From: Tubiluchus corallicola
Lineage: Eukaryota; Priapulida; Priapulimorpha; Priapulimorphida; Tubiluchidae
Length of the DNA stretch: 45,000 nt
Assembly (NCBI GenBank): GCA_030141605.1
Contig: JAQGDQ010001281.1
Location: 1 to 45,000 of the forward strand
Direction: 5' to 3'
Part shown: piece by piece, positions 33,744 to 44,762 of the stretch
How the letters are laid out: every line of letters begins with the position of its first letter
How positions within the stretch are numbered: the first letter of the stretch is position 1
Position numbers and translations under genes: made by a program
The notes under the pieces: model-generated
Database searches by the model: none
Seen by the model: only the letters and a program-made list of their open reading frames with translations
Told to the model about the DNA's origin: nothing

Positions 33744-34510
33744 GTGATTTCACATTATGCTTGAATGATCCTGCTGCATTTGGTTCAATCTGTCGCATGT
33801 GCTTTCGAGCAATACATATAACGTTTGCATTTACAACCAGCAAAACTGCTGTAATGATTACACAATATATAAAACTCAGAATAATGAAATTCTGATTTGA
33901 AAATGCACAGCTATCCTTCCAGCTGTCTTGGAGATATATCACGGCGCTTAGACCAAGTGACTGCAACCACAAAACCACAATAGTAAGCCGAACTACCCAT
34001 TTTCATCAGTAAATTGTACCTTAGTGGGTATTTTATGACAATAAAACGGTCTATTGTAACAGCCAATAATGTTGCCATTGACACGTAACTAAAAACTGAG
34101 GAAATCTGATACAATAGTAAACAGTCACCTTCTGACAACGTGTTATATTGATAGTGGAGTTTATATGAAAGAACGTGCAGATACAATCCTGTTAACAAGT
34201 CTGCCACTGCGAGATTACATATATACCAGTTCTTATACTCTTCCATGTGCTTGTACTTCACAAGAGCTATAATAACTATCAGATTAGTTAGCACAATAAA
34301 TGCTGCTATGATATTTTTCACAACATGAACTACATAAAAAATATATTGGTATTGCCAAGTGGATATGTGTCCATCTGATTGATTCCAGTTGTTGTATGAT
34401 GAATTTTCTATGATAGTCTGACTGTCACAATGTATGGCTAACCAGTTTATAAGTAATATAATCAAAATAGTATGTGACATCTTCCAAGTTGGTGTTTGTT
34501 GTTCGTACAA
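33739..34510 (-). CDS. GPCR 5' coding part (TM1-TM5), frameshifted at TM4
   Basis: First frame 34510-33911, second frame from about 33950 downward. All expected class A landmarks from TM1 to TM5 are present on either side of one extra base in the TGGTCTAAGCGCC stretch. The part ends at ...KSLQ plus one base (33738), next to GTGCATAAG. Confidence 0.6.
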
Positions 34511-36057
34511 CGTAAAGTATTTTACAATCAGTTTGTAGATTGTATTTTCGTTAGCTCTTTAACAAAGGCACAACTGCAATTATAGTTACAACACAGTTAC
34601 ATTACTTCGTTATTCACATTGAAAGAAATAACTACCATAATAGTAATGTAAAGTATTATTGCCCAGTGTGTCAGTTAACAGCTTTAATTACCCCTATTTT
34701 CTGCAAATGCCTTTTAATGGGCGCTGATGTAGAATTTAATTTGTTTACTTATTTGCATAAATCTACAAAGCTTACCTTTATTAGCCACTTTCAGAAACTG
34801 CAATGGTAGCAGTGACAGTTTGTTAGGGCATTATATTAATCAATGTTGGGTGTTAACATACTGTCATGCTTTCATCCAACTAAATGTGAATCGAAGGAAA
34901 CTTGTGCATGACTCATGACAAATTTAGTCCAAACTATTAAAAAATTAAAATGTGAAAATTTTAACGAGAATTTGAAACTTTTAGACATGTTAGAAATCCT
35001 TTAGGTTAATTTTTGTTGTAAATGAGTGAAAGCCACCTTCAATCCACATTAAATATAGCAGTGCCAGATAACCAATAATTGTATAATTTGTTCAGATGAG
35101 ACAGATATAATTTATGTAAGTACTTATTTGTGTAATTTAGTAATTTATGTAAGTACAAAAGCACATGACAGCATATCAAAAATAGCCATAAAACATATGA
35201 ACTCATTTTGTCAAAACAACATAGGAGAAAGTTCAATTCATTTTTCACGCACATTTCTTGCTCAGCTCTATAAAGTGCAAGGCAGCTAAAATACCTGAGC
35301 ATTAATATTTTCTTCTGTGTTATTATCTCCACTTAAGAATAAAATAATTAAGGCTGACATTTAAATTATCTGGAATTGGTGCTAGTATTAGTGGTCTAAC
35401 ATTTACACACTTTTTCAGTGTAGCACGTAATTACTAGTAGATCGTTTTAGACAACCACTCAAGAAAGAAACAAAAATTGTTCAAAATTTTTTGCTTGGGT
35501 TCCCAAATTATTTTTTCTGCACAGGCACTGCAACACATTTATTTCTTGCTTTGCAGATTTGGACGCTGTCAGTTTGTTTCCATCGCACTTGCTTCTGGTT
35601 TTCGTAAGTGTATTTGTTGCTTTTATTATCATTTTATTTTGCTGATAATGTTATTGCTTGTTGAAATTGACTACTGTCATTTTAGCTATCTCTTTTACCG
35701 AGATAAATGCTATGAAAGTTGTTAAATCTAAGATAAAAGCGAATATTACTTATGAAAAAGAAAATAAACTGGTGATTAAAATTTAATGTTAAAACATTTT
35801 TGTTTAATGCATTTTTAACTTTTTGCATGAATGGCACATTAAAATAACTTGAAATCAATGAGATTTGGGTGTGACTGTAAGTGAAGGCAAGATTTCCGCT
35901 ATTATCAGCACGGGTAAGGAATTTGCAAAACATTTTTGTTATTGATTTTTACTTTCAGTTCACTGGCTTTTAACAAACCTCTGCTGTAAGATAATTATTC
36001 CGACTGGCCAGTATTGATCAGTTTAGGTTTACTGCAGTAAGTTTAACTGCATTTACG
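34511..36057. other. Intergenic between GPCR and NDRG gene
   Basis: AT-rich. Divergent promoters of the GPCR (minus) and the NDRG gene (plus) must lie here, but no clear TATA or initiator can be assigned. A possible 5'UTR acceptor (GTTTAGGTTTACTGCAG, to 36034) precedes the NDRG start. Short ORFs at 35039-35332, 35477-35725 and 35682-35933 are unassigned. Confidence 0.35.
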
Positions 36058-37122
36058 ATGGAGCGTCTCACAGATATCGAGTTGGTTGGGATAAACGTAC
36101 AGGAAACTCAGGCCAGGGCTTACGGAGTAGTTGGCGAAAAGATGATAGGAGACGAATTCGTGCACACTTCCTTTGGCAGAGTTCATGTTGCTGTGCAAGG
36201 CACTAAGGGCAAGCCAGCGTTGATAACCTGCCATGACATTGGACAAAATTATTTATCCTGTTTTGGAGGCTTTTTCAGTTATCGTGATATGGAACCTATG
36301 CTTCAGAATTTCTGCATCTACCATGTTGACGCTTTGGGACAAGAGGAAAATGCAGAACAGCTGCCGGACAATTTTACTTATCCAACTGTTGACCAACTTG
36401 CAGAAATATTGTTCACGATCACTGAGCATTTTCAAATCAAACGCTTTGTTGGTTTTGGTGTAGGCGCCGGTGCCAGCATTCTGTGTCGATTTGCTATCAC
36501 TTACCCACAAAAGATGGATGGTTTAATTTTGATAAATGGTGTGGCAGGTCAGGCTGGTTGGATAGAATGGACGTACCAAAAGATCAGCGCTTGGTATCTA
36601 AAAGGTAAAAGCATGAATGAATTCACGCAGGATTACCTGTTGTGGCACCACTTTGGCAAGGAGACACTTGAATTGAACCATGACTTGTTAATGGCATTTA
36701 AGGAAAACTTGCAGAGGCAGAATCCATTTAATCTGTCATTTTTCATCAATGCTTGGGTAAATCGTACTGACCTACACATCTATAGATTGACAGATGCTGA
36801 GAAAAAGAAGAATCCTGTTCCCATTCCGGCTCGCGCTATCAAGTGTCCCGTTCTTCTGGTAACCGGAGTGACGTCTCCGCATGTAGACGACACCGTGGAT
36901 TTAAACTCCAGATTGGAGCCGTCGCTGGCGAACTGGATGAAGCTGTCCGACTGCGGTGGTATGGTGTTAGAGGAGCAGCCCGGAAAAGTCTGCGAAGCCC
37001 TTATTCTCTTCCTGCAGGGAATGGGTTACGTACAGCATGTAGGACACGTGAAGCCGGCTGGATTATCAACTCCGTCAAAACGACCTTTCTTGGAAGATAG
37101 TAACAAGCGAGTGATTGCTTAG
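36058..37122 (+). CDS. NDRG-family protein, intronless
   Basis: 354 codons, a typical NDRG length. NDRG proteins have an alpha/beta-hydrolase fold without catalytic activity and act in stress response, differentiation and trafficking in the cytoplasm. Family landmarks: FGRVHVAVQG (39-48), CHDIGQN (58-64), HVDALGQ (89-95), YPTVDQLAE (108-116), GVGAGAS (134-140, the nucleophile elbow with Gly instead of Ser, as in NDRGs), LFGKE-like HFGKETLE, FINAWVNRTDL, CPVLLVTG, LSDCGGMVLEEQP, FLQGMGYV and a Ser/Thr/Lys-rich tail. The start has A at -3 and G at +4, and an in-frame stop lies ~70 nt upstream. There is no intron in the whole coding region, unlike vertebrate NDRG genes, so a retrogene origin is possible; the frame is fully intact. 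Confidence 0.95.
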   Translation: MERLTDIELVGINVQETQARAYGVVGEKMIGDEFVHTSFGRVHVAVQGTKGKPALITCHDIGQNYLSCFGGFFSYRDMEPMLQNFCIYHVDALGQEENAEQLPDNFTYPTVDQLAEILFTITEHFQIKRFVGFGVGAGASILCRFAITYPQKMDGLILINGVAGQAGWIEWTYQKISAWYLKGKSMNEFTQDYLLWHHFGKETLELNHDLLMAFKENLQRQNPFNLSFFINAWVNRTDLHIYRLTDAEKKKNPVPIPARAIKCPVLLVTGVTSPHVDDTVDLNSRLEPSLANWMKLSDCGGMVLEEQPGKVCEALILFLQGMGYVQHVGHVKPAGLSTPSKRPFLEDSNKRVIA

Positions 37123-39300
37123 AAGTATGCACTGTATGAGAGCTTCTTCATTCTTGCTTTGTGGAATCACTGTCACTTTTGTATCCATTTTTTTGTATGT
37201 AGAGCAACTGGTTAAGTCGGGGAAAAGAAAATGAAATAATATGCGTTGTTGGTAATTTGGCAGCTTGTAATGCATATTTAGTGCAGCAGTACTAAATTTA
37301 AAATGTTAGTGCTGTAGTTTTGCATTATCTGCACAAAATTGGACTTATTGTGAAAGGAGTTTTATGTGTTAACTTTTGCTTAGTAACAGCTTCAGGTCTG
37401 CTACTGACAGGTCTTAAATTTAACACCAATCCTTCCCTAAATTCCTGTAAATCTACCCAAGGACAGGCAGAAGTCGCCCATACACCCTCCGTTTACTTTA
37501 GGCCTGTAACGATTCATCGTTGTGCAACAGTATCGCGATAATCTGAATTACTGATAGGTGACAGTGTGCCGCCTTCCGTAGTGAAAGGGTTATGTCCCAT
37601 TTTTCTTGACAGCAAATCTTAATTACTACTTCATTTGCTGTGTGGCGAAGACGGTGACGTAAACTGGTTAATTGCTTTATTGTTTTGCTGCCATGTATTT
37701 AGCGCTTTATGCTTTAAAGCGGCTGTATTTCAGTTAATGATTAGCTGACATTGTTCCAACGTTTAAATTTTTTACATGCAGGTTTTTCGGCCATAATTTG
37801 ATAACTACTGAAACTTGTAACTTTCAACTTTCTAACGCACTAGTTTCTAATATTATTGTAGTCTAAACTTTTGTGCCACCCGATACAATTGAACATAAAA
37901 TTGGCATCGTGATACCTTTTGTAACAATACGCATATCGTCAAAATGCGTCAGTATAATGCCAATGCGAATCATTGATATTTAGCACAAGCTTGAATGATA
38001 AAAACAGAATGTACTGTAGATACGTAACAATCAGTGCAGTGAGCGCTGTATTAGCAGACTTGACGCAGGCAGACCTAGCAAAAAGGAAGAAGTTGAAACT
38101 GCAACGTGTTTGTGATCTGTAGTCGGCTGATTATGTTTTTGCTTATAAGTTTCTGAAATGGCTTGCAGCAAATGCAATTAAGTAGAAAATGCACCAGCGT
38201 ATTTTAAATCAAAACCATTGAAATGTTTTGCATTTCTGGTGATGTTACAATGCAAATAATACAAGAGCGTAAACAGAAATCAAACAGTCTGCTGAATTAT
38301 TTAACACTTACCCATATATAATATATCAACAGCTTAATCTAGTTTTTTTTGTCAAAGGCTGCAAGCGTTAACTAAATGTGTATCGTGATACGTATCGTAC
38401 CGTGAGGTTAGTATCATGATATGTATCGTATCGTGTCTTGGGTATAAGTATCTTTATTTTATCACCTTTTTACAGGAAGAAAAACGCAGTGCGTAAAACG
38501 ATAATATGATAATAACAATGTAACAAAATTATTGGAAGTAATGTTACAGCGGTAATTTACTCGCGTTTGGCACAAACGATTTTAAAAAGGCAAAAATGTG
38601 AAAGAAAACGGGTGAAATACAAATTTTATGCAGTTAATATTTCAACATTTTTCATACAAAATTCAAGAAGGAGATTGACGTTTGCTTGTTGAAAGTGTTC
38701 TGTTTACTTCTAATGATGCCATTGGGCAAAATTACTTATCAGAGACGTAGTTTGTGGATCGGTCAGCGTGACTGCCAAAAAAGAAAGGCTGCATGATTTG
38801 AAAGTGACTTGAATGAGAAATTGACCGTCTAGTGCGGTCAGGGCAGAAAAACCCTATATGTATGTGAATAATGAAAAAGATGCTGTATAAACTTGTTAAT
38901 TGCTGTGCAAAATTAACATTGTATAGGATTCTTTACCCATTTAACAAACAGGCAAATTTTTTTATGTGGTGATAGGTATATCTTTTAAGGTGCCTGCCTC
39001 CATTTCTCGTAAAAAAATGGCAAATTTGTAATAAAATTAATGTAAACTGTACGTACAGTAATGATTTACGGTTTACCGCTGGAAAGTTTTGTAGCTTTCC
39101 GACAATAGTTGCTTCCACGTAACGTGCTAGAACATTCCAACATAACATGCTATTTGAGCAGTTCAAAAACTGTGTAATTGCAAATTGTTCTTAAATGCAG
39201 ACAAGTGCTAGAACAGACTAATGCTAATTCTAATTGATTATTTAGTAATAAAGCTTTTCCTGTTTAATTTTTAAATACACGTTACATGGTAAGACACATA
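37123..39300. other. NDRG 3' flank / probable 3'UTR
   Basis: The first canonical AATAAA I find after the stop is at 39247-39252, which would imply a ~2.1-kb 3'UTR; an earlier variant signal may be used. TATCGTGATACG-type short motifs recur at 38384-38440 (GTATCGTGATACGTATCGTA). No coding sequence. Confidence 0.35.
39247..39252 (+). terminator. Candidate poly(A) signal for NDRG gene
   Basis: AATAAA in TTAGTAATAAAGCTTT. Position only; not supported by a visible downstream GT-rich element. Confidence 0.25.
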
Positions 39301-39325
39301 AATCATTATTAATCATTGTATATAT

Positions 39326-39357
39326 ACACATATACATACATATATATATATATACAT
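39326..39357. repeat. (TA)n-type microsatellite
   Basis: ATATACACATATACATACATATATATATATA stretch around 39322-39355. Confidence 0.8.
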
Positions 39358-39479
39358 AGGGCGCTTTGTACAACATATTTAATTGCTTTTTGTTCTTGGC
39401 TTGTCAATGGTATGTTGTAATTATTGTTGTAACTAATGTTCAGTAAATAACATGGTAATCAAACTAGAGTTGTTAACTG

Positions 39480-40119
39480 GTAACTAAGATGACGGAATTC
39501 GAAATATTTGCTGACATTTTGTAAAAAACAACTTGAATTGTCAAATTTATTCCATGTTGATATTAATTTATATTAATTTCTAAATCAAGTTATTGTAAGA
39601 AGAATTTGTCAACCATTATAAGGTTAATGTGAAGATTATTATTAAATTTAATTATGCTATAAACGTTAAATTAAATTTCCGTACTCATCTTGAAAGACAG
39701 AAAATGTAAAAAGTTAAAATGCTTCCTGGTTTTGAACCGGGGGCCTTCTGGTTACATTGCTTATGTCTGCAATGTCAGCAGAATGTTGCTGGTTCAAAGC
39801 TAGGCCGCTTTCCAAATTTTTCACATTTCCTGTTTTTCAAGTTAATTAATTCTGGTTCTGTAACTTCGTGAATTTGAACATGAATTTGTGTCCTTTTAGT
39901 GATAATTAAGTAATTTTCTAAGTTTGCACGCAAATCCCTTGTTAATTCTTACTTCTTAATCAGTACGTTTCAGTACATCTCTAATATCTATGCTAAGGTG
40001 AATTGGAATATTTTCACTGAGTAACACAGTTATTGCTAAAGTTGCTTCATTTTTCAATTCTTGTTAGCAGATGTAAAAGTTTATTCATTGGCCTCGATGA
40101 TAAGCTTTTTCACATTTTG
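39480..40119. other. Intergenic, no gene seen
   Basis: AT-rich. Near 39721-39826 an imperfect inverted pattern (GCTTCCTGGTTTTGAACCGG ... GGTTCAAAGCTAGGCCGC) and AATGTGAAAA/TTTTTCACATTT at its edges suggest a small hairpin element. Confidence 0.3.
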
Positions 40120-40400
40120 CTCACGAGCAGTTGCTGTAGGTCAAAGGTTAAGCGTACTGTAGCAACTGTCTCGTGACATGTGGGTAAAGCAAAACCGTCT
40201 GGCACACCAGTTCAGTTGTTCTATGCGGATTTTACTTAATTATGAATTAGTCTGCATGTTGAGTGATTTACTAGCAGGATCTTGCTTGAGAACAAGAAAA
40301 AATGAACTAGGTAAGGTTCTAGCTAGCTGCTAAAACTGTTACTATTACAATAGCTTGGGCTGTGTGACATTGCCATGTGTACACAAATGCGTTGTCTAGT
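40120..40400 (+). repeat. Dispersed repeat R, copy 2
   Basis: Runs from GAGCAGTTGCTGTAGGTCAA to TAAAACTGTTACTATTACAA. Uninterrupted compared with copy 1. No ORF. Confidence 0.7.
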
Positions 40401-40804
40401 ATAACTAACCTTTGACCTAACCTTTGACCAGGCTCATCATTAACATCTCTCTTATTCTCTTGTATTCTCTTGTTTGCCTGCGATTCCTTTCATCGTCGGG
40501 AGCAATTACGAATTCACTTTAATCAATGAAGCCGTGTATTATAGAGGCGCTTACAATCTTTTAGTTAAAGGTCAATTGCCATCCTTGTGATTGTAATTTA
40601 ATATCTTGATTTCCATTATTAATAAAAGCAGTTTATGTAATGTAATTAATTGTATATTCTTTTGTAATCGCAGAGAGGTTATATATTTTCGCCCAGCATT
40701 TTTTATCATTACTTTAGTTTGGCTATTCGTAATAGATGGAGCAGCAGTAGACTTCGTATTTTTGAAACAAGTCTAGCTTCCTGTTTTAGAAGTTTAGGAA
40801 TTCC

Positions 40805-41860
40805 CAGTAGGTATTATCTTCTTTGGGAAGCTCTATTGAAATGTATGTGAAGATTTACGCTATTGTATTTAAGATGTGGTTTTAAACTGCATAACACACA
40901 CAGTAGGTATTATCTTCTTTGGGAAGCTCTATTGAAATGTTGTGAAGATTTACGCTATTGTATCTAAGATGTGGTTGTAAACTGCATAACACACCCAGTA
41001 GGTATTATCTTCTTTGGGAAGCTCTATTGAAATGTTGTGAAGATTTACGCTATTGTATCTAAGATGTGGTTGTAAGCTGCATAACACACACAGTAGGTAT
41101 TATCTTCTTTGGGAAGCTCTATTGAAATGTTGTGAAGATTTACGCTATTGTTTCTAAGATGTGGTTGTAAACTGCATAACACACCCAGTAGGTATTATCT
41201 TCTTTGGGAAGCTCTATTGAAATGTATGTGAAGATTTACGCTATTGTTTCTAAGATGTGGTTGTAAACTGCATAACACACCCAGTAGGTATTATCTTCTT
41301 TGGGAAGCTCTATTGAAATGTATGTGAAGATTTACGCTATTGTTTCTAAGATGTGGTTGTAAACTGCATAACACACCCAGTAGGTATTATCTTCTTTGGG
41401 AAGCTCTATTGAAATGTATGTGAAGATTTACGCTATTGTTTCTAAGATGTGGTTGTAAACTGCATAACACACCCAGTAGGTATTATCTTCTTTGGGAAGC
41501 TCTATTGAAATGTATGTGAAGATTTACGCTATTGTTTCTAAGATGTGGTTGTAAACTGCATAACACACCCAGTAGGTATTATCTTCTTTGGGAAGCTCTA
41601 TTGAAATGTATGTGAAGATTTACGCTATTGTTTCTAAGATGTGGTTGTAAACTGCATAACACACCCAGTAGGTATTATCTTCTTTGGGAAGCTCTATTGA
41701 AATGTATGTGAAGATTTACGCTATTGTTTCTAAGATGTGGTTGTAAACTGCATAACACACCCAGTAGGTATTATCTTCTTTGGGAAGCTCTATTGAAATG
41801 TATGTGAAGATTTACGCTATTGTGTCTTAGATGTGGTTGTAAACTATATAACACACTGTA
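40805..41860. repeat. ~95-bp minisatellite, about 11 units
   Basis: The unit begins CAGTAGGTATTATCTTCTTT (40805, 40901, 40996, 41091 and on), with ATGTATGTG versus ATGTTGTG giving 96 or 95 bp. Middle units are almost identical, suggesting recent expansion. Confidence 0.94.
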
Positions 41861-42440
41861 TATTTAGCTCCTATTGTGCAAATTTGTTAGCAATATAAGA
41901 TGTATCTGTCCTTAGTTAAGCTGTTATGGTTTTTCCTATTAGTTAATATCACTAATGGGTGGTGACAATTTACTGTAATGCACGGATGAGGTTATTTGCT
42001 TTGCCTTTCTGGCTGTTTCCACTGTGCAATGTGAAAACAGACCATTGCATATCTAAGCACTTGCACCATTTATAGAAAGTAACTCGTCGACGGAAGCTTC
42101 ACAATATACCAGCCTATTACAAATGTGCTTAAAAATCATTTTCGTGACATATCTGCCTTCTCGTGTCCGCAATTTGCCTTAGAAATTTCGTAACCGCGTC
42201 TTAATATTTTGGTTGTCGCGCCGGCAATGCAGTGCGTCTTTAAAGATGAACATGATTTTAGCGAGTTATGCTGTGAAGAGTATGGAAAAACAACATTACC
42301 TATAATGAAACATGTGGATCAGCAAACTATTACATGTTAAAACAGTTCAAATGATGTAAGTTCTTCACAGTGAATTGGAATATTTTCAATGAGTAACCAT
42401 TGTTATTGCAATTCCCACTTTTCAGCTTTTTTTCACCTGA
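41861..42440. other. Intergenic, no feature seen
   Basis: No ORF or repeat recognised between the two arrays. Confidence 0.3.
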
Positions 42441-42442
42441 TG

Positions 42443-42925
42443 TAATTGTTTATCAGGGCCAAGGCCAAGAGATAGCCGGTACCAAGACAGTAACGGCAGT
42501 GGCTAATTGTTTATCAGGGTCAAGGCCAAGAGATAGCTGGTACCGAGACAGTAACGATAGCGGCTAATTGTTTATCAGGGCCAAGGCCAAGAGATAGCCG
42601 GTACCGAGGCAGTAACGGTAGTGGCTAATTGTTTATCAGGGCCAAGGCCAAGAGATAGCCGGTACCAAGACAGTAACGGTAGCGGCTAATTGTTTATCAG
42701 GGCCAAGGCCAAGAGATAGCCGGTACCAAGACAGTAACGGTAGCGGCTAATTGTTTATCAAGGCCAAGAGATAGCCGGTACCGAGACAGTAACGATAGCG
42801 GCTAATTGTTTATCAGGGCCAAGGCAAAGAGATAGCCGGTACCGAGACAGTAACGGTAGCGGCTAATTGTTTATCAGGGCCAAGGCCAAGAGATAGCCGG
42901 TACAGAGACAGTAACGGTAACAGAT
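42443..42925. repeat. ~61-bp minisatellite, 8 units
   Basis: The unit begins TAATTGTTTATCAGGGCCAA (TTGTTTATC at 42447, 42507, 42568 and on), then GGCCAAGAGATAGCCGGTAC and AGACAGTAACGGTAGCGG. One unit lacks GGGCCAA and is shorter. Confidence 0.94.
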
Positions 42926-42964
42926 ATTCCTTTGTCTTGATATTATAAATTGTTAGCCTTTTCA

Positions 42965-43262
42965 CAGTTTTGTTGTGCACGCACGCAGTTGCTGCAGGTC
43001 AAAAGTTAAGTGTACCACAGCAGTGCGTCTTTACCACAACCGTCACTTGACGTGGGTGAGTAAAGCAAAGCCGTTTGCTGCATCAGTTTACCAACTTCAG
43101 TTGTTTTATGTGGTTTTTACTTAATTATGCATTAGTCTGCGCGTGCTGTGATTTACTAACAGAATCTTGCTTGGGAACAAGAAAAAAATGAACTACGTAA
43201 GGTTCTAGCTAACTGTTAAAACTGTTACTATTACAGTAGCATTGGTGCCAGGCGTTGCTCAA
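42965..43262 (+). repeat. Dispersed repeat R, copy 3
   Basis: Runs from GCACGCAGTTGCTGCAGGTC to CTGTTACTATTACAGTAGCA and GGCGTTGCTC. It has ~17 bp extra near CTTTACCACAACCGTCACTT compared with copy 2. Confidence 0.7.
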
Positions 43263-43462
43263 CAAAATAAGCAGAACCGTTTACCTTAACTTTACGAAAA
43301 TATACTGGCATCGACTTTTTGTTTATTTTTTCGTTGCTTTTAACTTCATTCAGCTTCATAAACAATTTCTAAATGTTTTGTACGTTGCTCATTCTAGAGT
43401 TGTTTGTTCTAGTTCGATAGACTGCATAAAAACGAATTTATTTTTGCCTTTCTTTAATTTAA

Positions 43463-43918
43463 CCCTTTCAGTCCCAAATTATTTTTTTAATAAATTTTTT
43501 TTGGCTTGGTACTTTTGCTCAGTATGTCCATCTTGTTTACACGTAATAATTATTTTATTCTATCTGTGCCCGCCTGCTAAATATAGCCTGTATCCCACGG
43601 GATACATTGGGATTCAATGGAAGCATAAAATGTGCTTCATTTTGCAACTGCTGATAATTTTTTAAAGTATTTAAGACATTTAGTATGCATGCTATGCTGA
43701 TCTGTACAAGGTCGTCTCTAAAGTACTGTACCTTGCGCAGTTTTTTATGCTACGTAGATTTTTTAGTTTGCCATTTTATCGCCATTTTTAGTCTATTGTT
43801 ATTGGCTTAAATCAAAATAACTATTAACAGATCAAATAACTGTCAGTTTTAACATTTTATTAATTTTAAAAGCAGAAAATATTCTCGTATCCCACGGGCA
43901 ACAACGGGTCCGAAAGGG
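43463..43918 (-). mobile_element. TTAA-flanked MITE, copy D
   Basis: About 456 bp with TTAA at 43459-43462 and 43919-43922. It is longer than the other copies because of extra sequence near 43498-43565 (TTGGCTTGG...ACACGTAATA). Copy C carries a partly related stretch at the corresponding end (TGTGTAAACA), so the family has at least two sub-types. Confidence 0.72.
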
Positions 43919-44108
43919 TTAACATAAAATTAGTACTTCTTATGGAATTCAAACTTGAAGAGCGATTAATATAGTAATTTTGAGGTTAGTATCTAAAACT
44001 GTAAGAACTCGGATTAGTTGGTGACATAGTTCAATGCAATAAACATGTTTGTATGGCAAAGTCGTATGTTTAGTCTAATCGAATACAGTTAATTTTTTTA
44101 CTTTACCG

Positions 44109-44403
44109 CAGTGGTTCCCAAAGTAGGGGTAAATTACCCCCCGAGGGTAATATGGTTTTTTTTTGGGGGGGGGGGTAACGGGCACCCCTCTGGAAATTTT
44201 AAAACTTGGCTCGGAATGCATTTTACGTAGTTTTGGCAACAGTACAACAACAACACCTGGAAATTTATTTATGTCACGAGCAAACATAAATAATTTTGCT
44301 GCTTGTGGCATATACGTGTGTTTACTTTTTGAGTTGGAGAAGTAGTACTAGGTGGGGGGTTTCCCGATTTGGGTAACGGTCCGAGAAAGTTTGGAAACCA
44401 CTG
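44109..44403. mobile_element. hAT-type MITE with CAGTGGTTCCCAAA ends
   Basis: The left CAGTGGTTCCCAAAGTAGGG and right AAGTTTGGAAACCACTG are inverted repeats of the type found in hAT (Charlie-like) elements. 295 bp, with a poly(G) run near 44165. The flanks CTTTACCG and CTTATAAG do not form a clear 8-bp duplication. A solitary left end of the same family is at 19824. Confidence 0.65.
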
Positions 44404-44762
44404 CTTATAAGCATTATGCATGTGACAAACCTTTCAAAATTGGCTTCGTTAGTGCTGTATGACTTGGCATGGAAAATGGAAAACAGCAAATGCACGATTT
44501 TATGGTTGATTTAGTAAGAACAATTTACTCTGGATTGTGCAGATCAATATCAGTACGAGGAAATGAGCCTTGTCATGTCACAATCCTCGACATCAACTTG
44601 CTGCAAAAATCTAATTTGACAGCTGAAGCCAAATTTGCAGAATTTGAAGCCGCCTGTCTCTGCAGGTTGCTGTAACGATGCAAACGGACTGGTGAATTGA
44701 GTTCGGCTTTTCTGTAGAAGTGATGTAGATTCGCTGCTAGTTTTGCTGTAGGGCTAATCTGC
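44404..44762. other. Unassigned; 68-codon ORF
   Basis: A plus-strand ORF at 44469-44675 (MENGKQQMHDFMVD ... ACLCRLL) has fairly gene-like composition but no family I recognise. It could be a decayed transposon or retrocopy fragment. Confidence 0.25.

Larger units (their letters stand above)
32960..34510 (-). pseudogene. Class A (rhodopsin-type) GPCR, one frameshift
   Basis: The minus-strand reading starts at 34510 (or 34480, giving a signal-like MSHTILIILLINWLA) with N-glycosylation sites NSS and NQS. Then: TM1 (AAFIVLTNLIVIIALV), TM2 (NLAVADLLTGLYLHV), TM3 ending TIDRFIVIKYPLRY (DRF in place of DRY), TM4 (CGFVVAVTWS), a +1 shift near 33943-33952, ECL2 Cys (DSCAF), TM5 (FIYCVIITAVLLVVNAN), TM6 (VIGTFIFCYFP) and TM7 (NNSFMNPIIYAWKN), stop at 32960. 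Motifs suggest the adenosine/amine/melanocortin-like cluster; the ligand is unknown. A 500-nt insert between TM5 and TM6 can be removed by GT-AG splicing. The single frameshift makes it a pseudogene unless it is a sequence error. Confidence 0.75.

Noticed and set aside
36243-37275. Other-frame and minus-strand ORFs over the NDRG gene
   Set aside because: Shadows of the strong NDRG frame; no independent support.
39721-39826. tRNA-like segment with GGTTCAAA and GGTTTTGAACC motifs
   Set aside because: No acceptor stem or cloverleaf can be drawn; it fits better as a small hairpin repeat.
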